Shown here piece by piece: positions 29,317 through 37,990 of a stretch of DNA of 64,000 nucleotides. Position numbers and translations under genes: made by a program. The number at the start of each line of letters is the position of its first letter. Positions within the stretch are counted from its first letter, which is position 1. Source of the DNA: Novosphingobium sp. JCM 18896 (lineage in GTDB: Bacteria; Pseudomonadota; Alphaproteobacteria; Sphingomonadales; Sphingomonadaceae); the NCBI RefSeq assembly GCF_025938095.1, contig NZ_JAPCZF010000004.1, forward strand, positions 186,001-250,000, in the 5' to 3' direction. The notes under the pieces were generated by a model that worked only from the letters and a program-made list of their open reading frames with translations, did not search any database and was not told the DNA's origin.

Positions 29317-30075
29317 TCAGCGTGTGCCGAAGCCGAAGCGGCGGAAGGTCGCCTTGCCTTCGTTCGACAGCAGGTAGCGACGGAAGGCCTCGCCCTCGGG
29401 ATTGGTCGACTTGGCCAGCACGGCGACCGGATAGGCGATCAGCGCATGGCTGTTGGCGGGGAAGCGGCCGACGACCTTGACCGTGCGATCGGCCAGCGCG
29501 TCGGTGGTATAGACGATCCCCAGCGGCGCCTCGCCGCGGCCGACCAGCGCCAGCGCGGCGCGCACGTTCTCGGCGCGGGCGATCCGGTCCTGGACCGAGG
29601 GCCAGACGCCGAGCCGGGTCAGCGCGTCCTTGCCGTACTTGCCCGCGGGCACAGAGTCGGGGTCGGCCATGGCCAGCCGGCCGTTGCCGAGCGCGCGCGC
29701 CAGCGGGAAGCGCGAGGCCACGGTCAGCCGCAGGGTGCTCGTGGTCGGCGCGACCAGCACGAGGTTGTTGAACAGGAACGAGACGCGCGTGTTCGGCTTC
29801 ACCAGCCGCTTGTTCGCGACATAGTCCATCCATTCCTCGTCGGCCGAGATGAACAGGTCGGCCGGCGCGCCCGCCTCGATCTGGCGAGCGAGCGCCGAGG
29901 AGCCGGCGAAGGAGATCACCGGTCGCGGATGGCCTTTGCGTGCCCAGCCGTCGGCCGCGGCGTTCAACGATTCCTGGAGGCTCGCGGCGGCGAGCACCAG
30001 CGGTCCGCGCGTTTGCGCCTGGGCCGGTACGATCGCCGCGAACAGCAGAGCAAGAAAGGCCAGCAGGCGCGGCAT
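29317..30075 (-). CDS. modA: ModA, periplasmic molybdate-binding protein
   Basis: The 252-residue product has a signal peptide (about 1-21, ending AQA) and a type II solute-binding fold with the ModA blocks VLAAASLQESL, FAGSSALARQIEAGAPADLFISAD and GEAPLGIVYTTDA. It should bind molybdate or tungstate in the periplasm for the ModBC transporter. Those genes (44942-46256) are about 15 kb away, so the usual modABC operon is split. The gene is divergent from the SDR at 30206. Confidence 0.92.
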   Translation of the reverse strand: MPRLLAFLALLFAAIVPAQAQTRGPLVLAAASLQESLNAAADGWARKGHPRPVISFAGSSALARQIEAGAPADLFISADEEWMDYVANKRLVKPNTRVSFLFNNLVLVAPTTSTLRLTVASRFPLARALGNGRLAMADPDSVPAGKYGKDALTRLGVWPSVQDRIARAENVRAALALVGRGEAPLGIVYTTDALADRTVKVVGRFPANSHALIAYPVAVLAKSTNPEGEAFRRYLLSNEGKATFRRFGFGTR

Positions 30076-30091
30076 CGGTATCTCCGGTCAT

Positions 30092-30110
30092 CTATATACG
30101 TTCGGATATA
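30092..30110. promoter_or_regulatory. AT-rich imperfect palindrome between modA and SDR
   Basis: In a GC-rich gap, TATAT (30093-30097) and ATATA (30106-30110) flank 8 bases, close to the modA start. The position suits a promoter or an operator. It faintly resembles ModE half sites (TATAT repeats) but does not match the consensus well. It may simply be two facing -10 elements. Confidence 0.3.
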
Positions 30111-30205
30111 ATAAGCGGAGCGAACACGGCGACGCAAGCTGTCGCGCGATATTGAACAGTCGCTCAGCAGGCCATAGGCTGGGGCAAACCAGATGGGAGA
30201 TGGAT

Positions 30206-31093
30206 ATGGGACTGCGGGCTGCGGCCGAGGCGATGCGCGGCAAGATCGCGGTGGTTGTGGGCGGCGCGGCCGGCCACATCGGCCGCGGGGTGACGCTGGG
30301 GCTGATCGACGAAGGCGTCGAGGTGATCTGCTGCGACAACGATCGCGAGGGGCTGGCGGCGATCATGCCGGAGGTCGAGGCGCTCGGCGGCAAGATCACC
30401 GCGCTTTACGCCGACGTGACCGATCCGGCCTCGCTCGACGCGTTCTACGATGCGGTCGCGGCGCGGACCGATCATATCGACATCCTGATCAACGTGCCCG
30501 GCGGCGTCGCGCGTTCGCTGTTCGACAAGACCACGCGCGAGAGCCACGCGCGCGATATCCGGCTCAACTACGGCTATGTCGTCGACTCCTGCCACCGTGC
30601 GCTGCCGCTGCTGCGCCAGAGCGGAAACGGCGGCGCGATCGTCAATTTCACCACGATCGAGGCGCATCGCGGTGCCGCGACTTTCGCGGTCTATGCCGGC
30701 GCCAAGGCCGCGACGACCAATTTTAGCCGCGCGCTCGCGGTCGAGCTCGGCAAGGACATGATCCGCGTCAACTGCCTGGCCAGCGACACCAGCCTCGCCC
30801 GCGCCTCGAACGCCGCGCTCGCGCCCGAGGACTTTGCGCGCCTGGCTGAGCTCGGCCCTGATGCACTGGGCCAGTCGATCGAGTTCTACGTGCCGCAGAA
30901 ACGCCCGCCGACGGTCGAGGAAGTGGTCGACGGCGTGGTGTTCCTGGTCAGCGACCTCTCGCGCACGATCACCGGCACGACGCTCCACGTCGACGGCGGC
31001 ACCTGGGCGGCCTTCGGCTTCCTCGACTGGCCCGAGGGCGACAGCTTCATGCCCGCCCCGCTCGGCGGCACGCTCAAGCGGCTGGCCGGGTAA
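30206..31093 (+). CDS. Short-chain dehydrogenase/reductase
   Basis: This 295-residue classical SDR has a glycine-rich cofactor loop (VVGGAAGHIGRG), a catalytic YAGAK motif with Tyr and Lys four apart, and a C-terminal TGTTLHVDGGTW, the usual end of FabG-like enzymes. It probably oxidises or reduces an unidentified alcohol or ketone. I chose ATG 30206 because GGGAG sits 6 bases before it; ATG 30200 is two codons upstream. It is a monocistronic gene divergent from modA. Confidence 0.85.
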   Translation: MGLRAAAEAMRGKIAVVVGGAAGHIGRGVTLGLIDEGVEVICCDNDREGLAAIMPEVEALGGKITALYADVTDPASLDAFYDAVAARTDHIDILINVPGGVARSLFDKTTRESHARDIRLNYGYVVDSCHRALPLLRQSGNGGAIVNFTTIEAHRGAATFAVYAGAKAATTNFSRALAVELGKDMIRVNCLASDTSLARASNAALAPEDFARLAELGPDALGQSIEFYVPQKRPPTVEEVVDGVVFLVSDLSRTITGTTLHVDGGTWAAFGFLDWPEGDSFMPAPLGGTLKRLAG

Positions 31094-31149
31094 TTATTCG
31101 GCGCGCTCCTGCGAGGGAGGCAATCGGATATGACTTCGCCAACCCATAT

Positions 31150-31233
31150 CGTCACCCCGGGCTTGACCCGGGGCCCCGCTAACTTTTCAGCGCTGCGGAA
31201 AAAGCGGGATCCCGGGTCGAGCCCGGGATGACG
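31150..31233. repeat. Intergenic palindrome, family A (copy 1)
   Basis: The arms (31150-31180 and 31203-31233) are inverted near-copies built on GTCACCCCGGGCTTGACCCG. It sits between the convergent ends of the SDR and trxC genes. It is the same element as the one at 34946-35035, with a few compensating base changes. Confidence 0.75.
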
Positions 31234-31312
31234 GGAAGCGGGAATGCAAGTCCGTTACCGATGCGTTCGTGTCATATGCGGTCCCCCTCCCCTTGCAGGA
31301 GAGGATCGGGGA

Positions 31313-31762
31313 CTAGGCGGCTGTCGCGCTAGCCGCTTCGCGCGCCCAGCGGACGATGGCCGCGGGCGGCATTGCGCCCGACTGGCGCGCGATCTCGCGG
31401 CCCCTGTGGAACAGGATCAGGGTCGGGATCGAGCGAATGCCGTAGCGGCCCGCGATCGCCTGCTCGGCCTCGGTGTCGAGCTTGCCGAGCCGCATCGCCG
31501 GTTCGAGCTCACCCGCCGCCTGGGCGAAGGCCGGCGCCATCTGCCGGCAGGGACCGCACCAGGCGGCCCAGAAATCGACGAGCAGCGGCAGGTCGCTCTT
31601 GCTCGCATGGGCATCGAAATTGGCAGCGGTCAGAACCACCGGCGCGGCCTGGAACAGCGCGCTCTTGCAGCGCCCGCAGGTGCCGCCGGTGCCCAGCTTG
31701 GCGGCCGGTACCCGGTTCAGGGTCGCACAGCTCGGACAGGCCACGATCTTGGAATCGCTCAT
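31313..31762 (-). CDS. trxC: Thioredoxin 2 (zinc-ribbon thioredoxin)
   Basis: This 149-residue protein has an N-terminal zinc ribbon (Cys9, Cys12, Cys29, Cys32) followed by a thioredoxin fold with the redox motif WCGPC at 68-72 and the cis-proline block IPTLILF. That architecture defines TrxC, a cytoplasmic disulfide reductase induced by oxidative stress in other bacteria. It faces the SDR gene across a family A palindrome. Confidence 0.93.
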   Translation of the reverse strand: MSDSKIVACPSCATLNRVPAAKLGTGGTCGRCKSALFQAAPVVLTAANFDAHASKSDLPLLVDFWAAWCGPCRQMAPAFAQAAGELEPAMRLGKLDTEAEQAIAGRYGIRSIPTLILFHRGREIARQSGAMPPAAIVRWAREAASATAA

Positions 31763-31893
31763 CGATCACCTCCGCTGCCGAGATAGGCACGCAGTGCGCG
31801 CAAAGAAGTCCCGAAGGTTTTTTCCACAAGATGCGTTGAGTCGGGGAACCGTTTCGTCGCGCATGACGTTCGGTTCATCGAAGGAGCTTCGGC

Positions 31894-32187
31894 ATGATCT
31901 TCGCGCTTATCCTGTTTGGCTGCGCCGACGACGGCACCCAGTGCCATAAGCTGGCGACGACGCCCAAGCATTACGAAGCGCGCGTGCTTTGCGAGGCCGA
32001 TGCCGAAATGGCGCTGCAGAGCGACATCGCATTGAGCGCCGACTATCCGACGGTCGAGGCACGCTGTCAGCCGATCGGCGCCAATGTGGCGCTGAGTTCG
32101 GGTGAGCCGCGCGAAGACCAGCCGGTCGCTTCGCTGCGTCTCGCCTCGTTCCAGTCCGGCCAGCCGGGTCAGCCGCGCCCGCGGTAG
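31894..32187 (+). CDS. Conserved small protein, unknown function
   Basis: This 97-residue protein begins with a short hydrophobic stretch and contains three cysteines in its first 33 residues plus a fourth ([19 protein letters not shown] and EARCQP), which may form disulfides in the periplasm. Similar short Cys-containing proteins are common in sphingomonads, but I know of no function. GAAGGAGC lies before ATG 31894. Its last 19 bases overlap the 3' end of queF on the other strand. Confidence 0.6.
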   Translation: MIFALILFGCADDGTQCHKLATTPKHYEARVLCEADAEMALQSDIALSADYPTVEARCQPIGANVALSSGEPREDQPVASLRLASFQSGQPGQPRPR

Positions 32188-32636
32188 GAGGCGACGCCCT
32201 GGTCGGGCACCCATAGTCCTGCTGGCGGCGCGTCCGACTGCCAGAACACGTCGATCGGAATGCCGCCGCGCGGATACCAGTAGCCGCCGATGCGCAGCCA
32301 CTTGGGCTTCATCTCGTCGAACAGCCGCTGGCCGATGCCGACGGTGACGTCCTCGTGGAAGCCGCAATGGTTGCGGAACGAGCCGAGGAACAGCTTGAGG
32401 CTCTTCGATTCGACGATCGTCTCGCCCGGCGCATAGTCGAGCACGAGATGGGCGAAGTCGGGTTGGCCGGTGACCGGGCACAGCGAGGTGAATTCGGGCG
32501 CGGCGAAGCGCACGAGATAGAGGCTGCCCACGCGCGGATTCGGCACATAGTCGAGCACGGCCGCCTCGGGCGAGGCGGGCAGGGCGGATTGCTGACCCAG
32601 GTGCAACGGAGTCGAATTTTGTGGCGTATCGCTCAT
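32169..32636 (-). CDS. queF: QueF, NADPH-dependent preQ0 reductase
   Basis: QueF reduces the nitrile of preQ0 to the amine preQ1 in queuosine tRNA synthesis. The 155-residue size fits the short (unimodular) subfamily. Cys53 in [11 protein letters not shown] is the nucleophile that forms the thioimide, and [15 protein letters not shown] (76-90) is the NADPH-binding QueF motif. No other queuosine genes are in the window. Its 3' end overlaps the convergent small gene by 19 bases. Confidence 0.95.
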   Translation of the reverse strand: MSDTPQNSTPLHLGQQSALPASPEAAVLDYVPNPRVGSLYLVRFAAPEFTSLCPVTGQPDFAHLVLDYAPGETIVESKSLKLFLGSFRNHCGFHEDVTVGIGQRLFDEMKPKWLRIGGYWYPRGGIPIDVFWQSDAPPAGLWVPDQGVASYRGRG

Positions 32637-32752
32637 CCTAGCCTCTTGCCGTCATCGCGCCGCTCGCACAAGTCGCCGGCCAGGCCGCAAGGGTTCACCC
32701 AGCGTTCACGCGCGCGGGACTTGGGCAGAGACACGGGATCGCATCGGGGAAC

Positions 32753-33994
32753 ATGACCAAGACAGCAAAGAGAACATCGGGTAGATTCGCGCGCCGGGCG
32801 GCGCTGCCCGCGCTGCTGCTCGCTCCGGTCGCGCTGATAACGGTCGCACAGGCCCAAACCCCGGGATCGGTGCAGGACTTCCAGCTTCCCGCCGCCCGCC
32901 CTTCGCCGACCGCGACCGCCGCCGGCCCGGTCGACAGCGAGCACCCGACTGCCGAGGCCACGCGTCCGGCGCCCGAGGCGGCAGCGCCCGTGACCACGCC
33001 GCCCACGATCGTCGTGCCGCCCGCAACCACCGCACCGACGCGCGAGGCCACGAGCCCGCGCGCGATCGAGCGACCGAGCCCGGGCGTGGGCGCCGGGATC
33101 GAACTGCGCCGCCCACCCGCAGGAAGCGCGACGCCGACCCCGGCACCGCCAGGTGTCGAGCGTCCCGAGATCACCACGGTACCGCTTCCCGCTCCCAGCG
33201 CGAGCGCACCCGCGGTCGAATCTCCGGCTCCCGCGGAGAGTGCAACCGTCGCGACGGGCTCGACGCCGTGGCCCTGGATCGCGGGCGGTGCCGTGCTGGC
33301 GCTGCTCGCTGGCGCCTGGTTCTATCGACACCGTTCGGCTCGCCCGGCCGAGGCAGAGGACTTCGAGGAGCCCCAGGTGCCGAGCGAGGCGTCGGCCGCC
33401 GCGCCCGCGCGGCCCGAGCCGAGCCCGCCCGCCGTGCTGCCGCGCCCGCAGGAGCTCAACAAGGCGCCGCCGCCGCCTGCGCCAGAGCCCGCACCGCCGG
33501 CGATAGCCGCGGGGCCGCTCGAGATGGAGTTCGAGGCGCGCCATCTCAGCCGCGCGATGGTCAACGCCGCGCTCGCCTATCGCCTGACCCTGACCAACCG
33601 CGCCGATACAGAGACCGGGCCGCTACGGCTGGCCGGCGACATCGTCTCTGCCCACGCTTCGCTCTCGGCCGAGGAACAATTGTTGCCGGTCGACGCGGCC
33701 CTGGCGACCTTGCACGAGGCGACCAATCTGGCGCCGGGCGAGTCGATCTCGCTGGCGGGCGAATTGCGCATGCCGATCGCCTCGATCCTGCCGATTCATC
33801 GCGGCGGTGCTCGGGTCTTCGTGCCCTTGGCACGCTTCCGCGCGGAAGCCGGGAACGGGACCGTCGCCATGCGCGTCTTCGTCGTGGGCCAGGCCAGCGA
33901 GCAGCCGGGCGGGGCGCTGAAGCCTTTCCCGCTCGATCGTGGACCGGGGGTCGATCGCGGCCTGGGGCAGAGAGAGCTCGGTGTCCCGGTATGA
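32753..33994 (+). CDS. Proline-rich, membrane-anchored protein, unknown function
   Basis: This 413-residue protein has a signal peptide or anchor at about 14-35, a Pro/Thr/Ala-rich extracytoplasmic region to about 170, a second membrane helix at about 174-191 and another Pro-rich stretch. A folded C-terminal domain (about 255-395) looks beta-rich. That domain faces the cytoplasm if the first segment is cleaved. It ends 72 bases before sseA. I recognise no family, but the organised layout and normal codon use make it real. Confidence 0.7.
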   Translation: MTKTAKRTSGRFARRAALPALLLAPVALITVAQAQTPGSVQDFQLPAARPSPTATAAGPVDSEHPTAEATRPAPEAAAPVTTPPTIVVPPATTAPTREATSPRAIERPSPGVGAGIELRRPPAGSATPTPAPPGVERPEITTVPLPAPSASAPAVESPAPAESATVATGSTPWPWIAGGAVLALLAGAWFYRHRSARPAEAEDFEEPQVPSEASAAAPARPEPSPPAVLPRPQELNKAPPPPAPEPAPPAIAAGPLEMEFEARHLSRAMVNAALAYRLTLTNRADTETGPLRLAGDIVSAHASLSAEEQLLPVDAALATLHEATNLAPGESISLAGELRMPIASILPIHRGGARVFVPLARFRAEAGNGTVAMRVFVVGQASEQPGGALKPFPLDRGPGVDRGLGQRELGVPV

Positions 33995-34066
33995 TTGGCC
34001 CGCATGATCGGGCTCGACGCCAGCCCACCCACGGAGTAGTCGCAGCGGAATAACAAAGGGAACGCA

Positions 34067-34912
34067 ATGGACAGCCTGGTCTCGACCGAGTGGCTCGCCC
34101 ATGAGATGGGCGCGAGCGATCTGAGGATCGTCGATGCAAGCTATCATCTGGCCGACGCCGCGCGCGACGCGCGCGCGGATTACGAGGCCGGCCACATTCC
34201 CGGTGCGGTGTTCCTGAACCTGGCCGAACTCGTCGATCCCGCCTCGCCGGTCGACAACACGCTGCCCCCGGCCGAGAAGTTCGCCAGCCGCATGCAGGAA
34301 CTCGGCCTCGGCGACGGCAGCCGGATCGTCCTTTACGACGACAGCGCGATCAAGACCTCGGCGCGCGCTTGGTACATGCTGCGCCAGGTGTTCGGTGCGC
34401 ACCACGTCGCCGTGCTCGACGGCGGCCTCGCCAAGTGGAAGGCCGAGGGCCGGGCGATCGAGACCGGTCGCAACACCTTGCGCGCACGCCACTTCACCGC
34501 CTGGTCTGACAGCAAGCGGCTGCGCACCAAGGACGACGTGCTCGCCAACCTGCGCCATGCCGAAGAGCAAGTGGTCGACGCCCGCGGCGCGCCGCGTTTC
34601 ACCGGCGAGGAGCAGGAGAGCCGCCCGGGCCTCGCCTCGGGCCACATCCCCGGCTCGCGCAACGTGCCCTACAAGGCGCTGTTCAACGCCGACGGCACCT
34701 ACAAGGACAAGGCCGCGCTGACCGCGGTGTTCGAGGAGGCCGGCGTCGATCTCGACAAGCCCGTGATCGCCACTTGCGGCAGCGGCATGACCGCCTGCGC
34801 CGTGGCTTTCGCGCTCCATCTGCTCGGTAGGGACAAGGTGTCGCTCTACGACGGCTCCTGGAGCGAATGGGGTGCCGATCCCGAAACGCCGAAAGCGCTG
34901 GGACCGGCCTAA
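34067..34912 (+). CDS. sseA: 3-mercaptopyruvate sulfurtransferase
   Basis: This 281-residue protein has two rhodanese domains; only the C-terminal one has the catalytic cysteine, Cys237. The loop CGSGMTA (237-243) is of the CGSG(V/T) type that distinguishes mercaptopyruvate sulfurtransferases from thiosulfate sulfurtransferases (CRxGxT). It would transfer sulfur from 3-mercaptopyruvate to thiols, linking cysteine breakdown to sulfur trafficking. A perfect palindrome follows the gene. Confidence 0.92.
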   Translation: MDSLVSTEWLAHEMGASDLRIVDASYHLADAARDARADYEAGHIPGAVFLNLAELVDPASPVDNTLPPAEKFASRMQELGLGDGSRIVLYDDSAIKTSARAWYMLRQVFGAHHVAVLDGGLAKWKAEGRAIETGRNTLRARHFTAWSDSKRLRTKDDVLANLRHAEEQVVDARGAPRFTGEEQESRPGLASGHIPGSRNVPYKALFNADGTYKDKAALTAVFEEAGVDLDKPVIATCGSGMTACAVAFALHLLGRDKVSLYDGSWSEWGADPETPKALGPA

Positions 34913-34945
34913 GGCGCGTGAAGCGCCATCCAGGCCTGCTCTTCC

Positions 34946-35035
34946 GTCACCCCGGACTTGATCCGGGGTCCCGCTTATCGCGGCAAGCGATACGCTCGGA
35001 CCAATAGCGGGACCCCGGATCAAGTCCGGGGTGAC
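34946..35035. repeat. Intergenic palindrome, family A (copy 2), perfect 30 bp arms
   Basis: The arms 34946-34975 and 35006-35035 are exact reverse complements over 30 bases, starting GTCACCCCGGACTTGATCCG, around a 30-base centre. It is the same family as the one at 31150. It lies between sseA and the pentapeptide gene, both on the plus strand, so it is not placed only at convergent ends. Confidence 0.85.
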
Positions 35036-35095
35036 GAAGAATGCGATAAGCCCTGCAACCTGGCTCGATCGGCGAACTGCCGCTATCAACAAGTG

Positions 35096-35782
35096 ATGGA
35101 TGATCTCTTCGCCGATCGCGCGGTTCGCAACCAGACCCTGGCGCGTGCCGACATCGAGCGACTGGCCGGACGGCCCCAGATCTTGATCGACTGCGATCTG
35201 GAGGAGGCAGATCTCTCGGGCCTCGACCTTGCCGGCTGGCGGTTCGAGCGATGCAATGTGCGACGAGCCGATCTCAGCCGTGCCCGCCTCGAAGACACGG
35301 CCTGGCAATCGTGCCGCGGCGCTTTCGCCAATTTCACCGGCTCCGACCTGGGCGCCGCGACCGTCGTCGCGAGCGATTTCAACAACGTCTCGTTCAAGCG
35401 CGCCAACCTGCAGGCGGCCACGTTCGATCAATGCAAGCTGACCGGGGCCGATCTGTTCGAGGTTAAGGGCCTCGAAATCCACTTCGCCGAGACGCTGCTC
35501 GTCAACGCCAAGCTCGCCGGCCGTTCATTCCGCAAGGTCACGCTGAACCGCATCGACTTTTCGCAGGCCGATCTGCGCAAATGCGATTTTCGCCAGACCA
35601 CCTTCGTCGAATGCAGCCTGCGCGAAGCCAATATGGACGGCGCACGCTTCGACGGCGCCGACCTGCGCGGCGCCGATCTCGGCGGGCTGCAACTGTTCGA
35701 CGCGACGATGTTCCGCGGTGCGACGATCTCGCGGGACCAGGCCGCCCAACTCCTTGGCCAGCTCGGCCTGAACGTGCGCTAG
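35096..35782 (+). CDS. Pentapeptide-repeat protein (Qnr-like)
   Basis: The 228-residue protein is mostly tandem A(D/N)LXX-type repeats from about residue 30 to 208 (for example ADLSGLDLAG, GADLRGADLGG), which should form a right-handed quadrilateral beta-helix. Its C-terminal cap, DQAAQLLGQLGLNVR, resembles the end of Qnr quinolone-resistance proteins, and its length is close to Qnr (about 218). Qnr-type proteins mimic DNA and protect gyrase and topoisomerase IV. Whether this one does so is inference. GTG 35093 is an alternative start, next to ATG 35096. Confidence 0.8.
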   Translation: MDDLFADRAVRNQTLARADIERLAGRPQILIDCDLEEADLSGLDLAGWRFERCNVRRADLSRARLEDTAWQSCRGAFANFTGSDLGAATVVASDFNNVSFKRANLQAATFDQCKLTGADLFEVKGLEIHFAETLLVNAKLAGRSFRKVTLNRIDFSQADLRKCDFRQTTFVECSLREANMDGARFDGADLRGADLGGLQLFDATMFRGATISRDQAAQLLGQLGLNVR

Positions 35783-35805
35783 AGGCCGATCGTTCCTCGC
35801 CGCGC

Positions 35806-36633
35806 TCAAACGTCGAGGCGGTAGCGGAACAGGCGGCTCGGGCCGTCTTCGGGAACGACGTAGAGATCGCGACCGTCGATCGTCATGCCTTCGCCCGTCA
35901 GCGGTCCGCCGCGACCGAACGGACGGACCGGGCCGATGGCGCCCGCCCGCAAGGTCCGCCGCAGTCGCATCGACGGCCAGTCGATCCAGTCGACGGTGCC
36001 GCTCCACAAGCTCAGATTGCCCGCCGCGACCAGCTGATCGCCGACGAACTTGATGTCCTGGTGATGCGTCGGCGACGGATTGGCCAGCTTGCGCACCCGT
36101 CCGGGCGCGGCGAGATCAATGACATAGAACATCCGGCTGTCCCAGTTGCCCGCGACCAGGATATGTCCCGAGGCCGCGACGCAGCCGAGATGATCGGCGA
36201 CGCGGATCTTGCGGCTTAGGCGCAGACTGTCGGCATCGAGCTCGATCAGCACGGCCGAGCTGTCGGGCCGCATCTCGGCCACCGGAATCCACAGCGACCG
36301 ACCCGAGCGCGAAATGCCGCCCGGATGATAGCGCGCGCCATCGGTCAGTTCGATGCGCCGTAGGAGCTTGCCGCTGGTCCGGTCGAACAGGTGCAGGTAG
36401 CCTTTGCGGTTCGCCTGATCGACCGAGGTCAGCCATATCCGCCGCGCGTCGAGCTCAAGCCCCTGGACGTGGAAGACCTCGCCGTCGAGCTTGAGCGTGC
36501 CTTGCAGGCGGGCGTTCTCGATACCGCTGCCCGCCCAATCCGCGTCTGGTCTGTCGGGCGCCGCCGCGACCGATAGACTCCACAGCACCAGCAAGAGTGC
36601 CGTCGCACCGAATTTCAGAGGGTTGCGCGTCAT
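35806..36633 (-). CDS. Exported beta-propeller-like protein (possibly DUF6454)
   Basis: The 275-residue protein has a signal peptide (about 1-25, ending VAAA) and a run of beta-strand repeats, including FHVQGLELDARRIWLTSVD and RYHPGGISRSGRSLWIPVAE. These fit a secreted propeller related to SMP-30-like proteins. From memory it resembles DUF6454. The conserved HPGG and HHQD blocks may be metal- or substrate-binding. It is divergent from metC, sharing a 154-base upstream region with it. Confidence 0.65.
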   Translation of the reverse strand: MTRNPLKFGATALLLVLWSLSVAAAPDRPDADWAGSGIENARLQGTLKLDGEVFHVQGLELDARRIWLTSVDQANRKGYLHLFDRTSGKLLRRIELTDGARYHPGGISRSGRSLWIPVAEMRPDSSAVLIELDADSLRLSRKIRVADHLGCVAASGHILVAGNWDSRMFYVIDLAAPGRVRKLANPSPTHHQDIKFVGDQLVAAGNLSLWSGTVDWIDWPSMRLRRTLRAGAIGPVRPFGRGGPLTGEGMTIDGRDLYVVPEDGPSRLFRYRLDV

Positions 36634-36787
36634 CGGTCGTGCCCTTCGCCGATCGTTTCGGTCCTCGCGCGATGGCGCAGTTCTGTGTCAGGATGATTGC
36701 TGCGATGCAGCATTGGGGGCGGGAAGCGCCGCGATTTCGGAGCCAAGTCCTTGCCCTGCCGCGCGTCGCGGCGGTAAGGCTCGGCCA

Positions 36788-37990
36788 ATGGCAAAAGGTC
36801 CGAACGACAAGCAGAACATCGCCACCCGCCTCGTGTCCGCCGGGCGGCGGCCCGAATGGACGGGGCCTGTGGTCAATCCGCCGATCTGGCGCGCCTCGAC
36901 GCATCTCTATCCCGACATGGCCGCGCTCAAGGACGGGCCGCGCCGCAACGAGGACGGGCGTTTTTTCTACGGCCGCCGCGGCGCGCCGACGCAGTGGGCC
37001 CTGGCCGAGGCGCTGACCGAGATCGAGCCCGGCGCCGCGGGCACGATCCTCTATCCCTCGGGCGTCGCCGCGCTCGCCGGGGCGCTGATGGCCGTGCTCA
37101 AGGCCGGCGACGTGTTGCTGATCACCGACAACGCCTATGACCCGACGCGCGCGATGGGGCTGGGCCTGCTGACCGACTTCGGCGTCGAGACGCGGTTCTT
37201 CGATCCGCTCGATCCGGCCTCGCTCGAAGCTGCGATCTGCGAACGCAGTCGCGCGGTGCTGCTCGAGGCGCCGGGCAGCCTGACGATGGAAGTGCAGGAC
37301 GTGCCCGCGCTCGCCACGATCGCGCGGCGGCACGGGCTCGTCTCGGTGTTCGACAACACCTGGGCCAGCCCGCTCGGCTTCCCCGCGCTCGAACGCGGCG
37401 TCGACATCACCGTCATGTCGCTGTCGAAGCACGTCGGCGGCCATTCGGACCTGATGATGGGCGCCGCATCGGCCGGCGAGAAATATTACGCGCTGCTGCG
37501 CAAGCGCGCGCAGCAGCTGGGTCAGGTCGTTTCGCCCGACGACGCCGCGCTCGCGCTGCGCGGGCTGCGCACCCTGGGAATCCGGCTCAAGCAGGAAACC
37601 TCAAGTGCGCTTCAGATCGCCGAATGGCTGCGCGCGCGGCCCGAAGTTGCGCAGGTGCTCTGCCCGATACTGCCTGGCGCGCCGGGGCACGAGATCTGGG
37701 CGCGCGACTTCACCGGCGGCTGCGGGCTGTTCAGCTTCGTGTTCAAGGGCGGGGACGCTCAGGCGCGCGCGCGCTTCGTCGACGCGCTGACCTTGTTCGG
37801 CATCGGCTATTCGTGGGGCGGCTATGAGAGCCTGGTCGTGCCCGTCGATCCCGCACCGATCCGCGCGGTCACGCCCTGGCCGCCCGCGGGCTGGGATCCG
37901 GCCGACCGCTTCGGCCTGCGCCTGGCGATCGGGCTCGAGGATCCGCGCGACCTCATCGCCGATCTCGAACGCGGCTTCGCGGCCCTATGA
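36788..37990 (+). CDS. metC: Cystathionine beta-lyase
   Basis: This 400-residue PLP enzyme of the Cys/Met metabolism family cleaves cystathionine to homocysteine. The Schiff-base lysine is K214 in SLSKHVGGHSD, and YGRRGAPTQWAL with a later SLTMEV block is typical of MetC rather than MetB. I place the start at ATG 36788; the frame upstream overlaps the divergent gene and is not supported. The stop overlaps the mscS start (ATGA at 37987). Confidence 0.92.
   Translation: MAKGPNDKQNIATRLVSAGRRPEWTGPVVNPPIWRASTHLYPDMAALKDGPRRNEDGRFFYGRRGAPTQWALAEALTEIEPGAAGTILYPSGVAALAGALMAVLKAGDVLLITDNAYDPTRAMGLGLLTDFGVETRFFDPLDPASLEAAICERSRAVLLEAPGSLTMEVQDVPALATIARRHGLVSVFDNTWASPLGFPALERGVDITVMSLSKHVGGHSDLMMGAASAGEKYYALLRKRAQQLGQVVSPDDAALALRGLRTLGIRLKQETSSALQIAEWLRARPEVAQVLCPILPGAPGHEIWARDFTGGCGLFSFVFKGGDAQARARFVDALTLFGIGYSWGGYESLVVPVDPAPIRAVTPWPPAGWDPADRFGLRLAIGLEDPRDLIADLERGFAAL

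Noticed and set aside
36634..36787. Possible SAM riboswitch upstream of metC
   Set aside because: The position is suggestive, but I could not find the conserved core or pairing of any SAM riboswitch class in the 154 bases.
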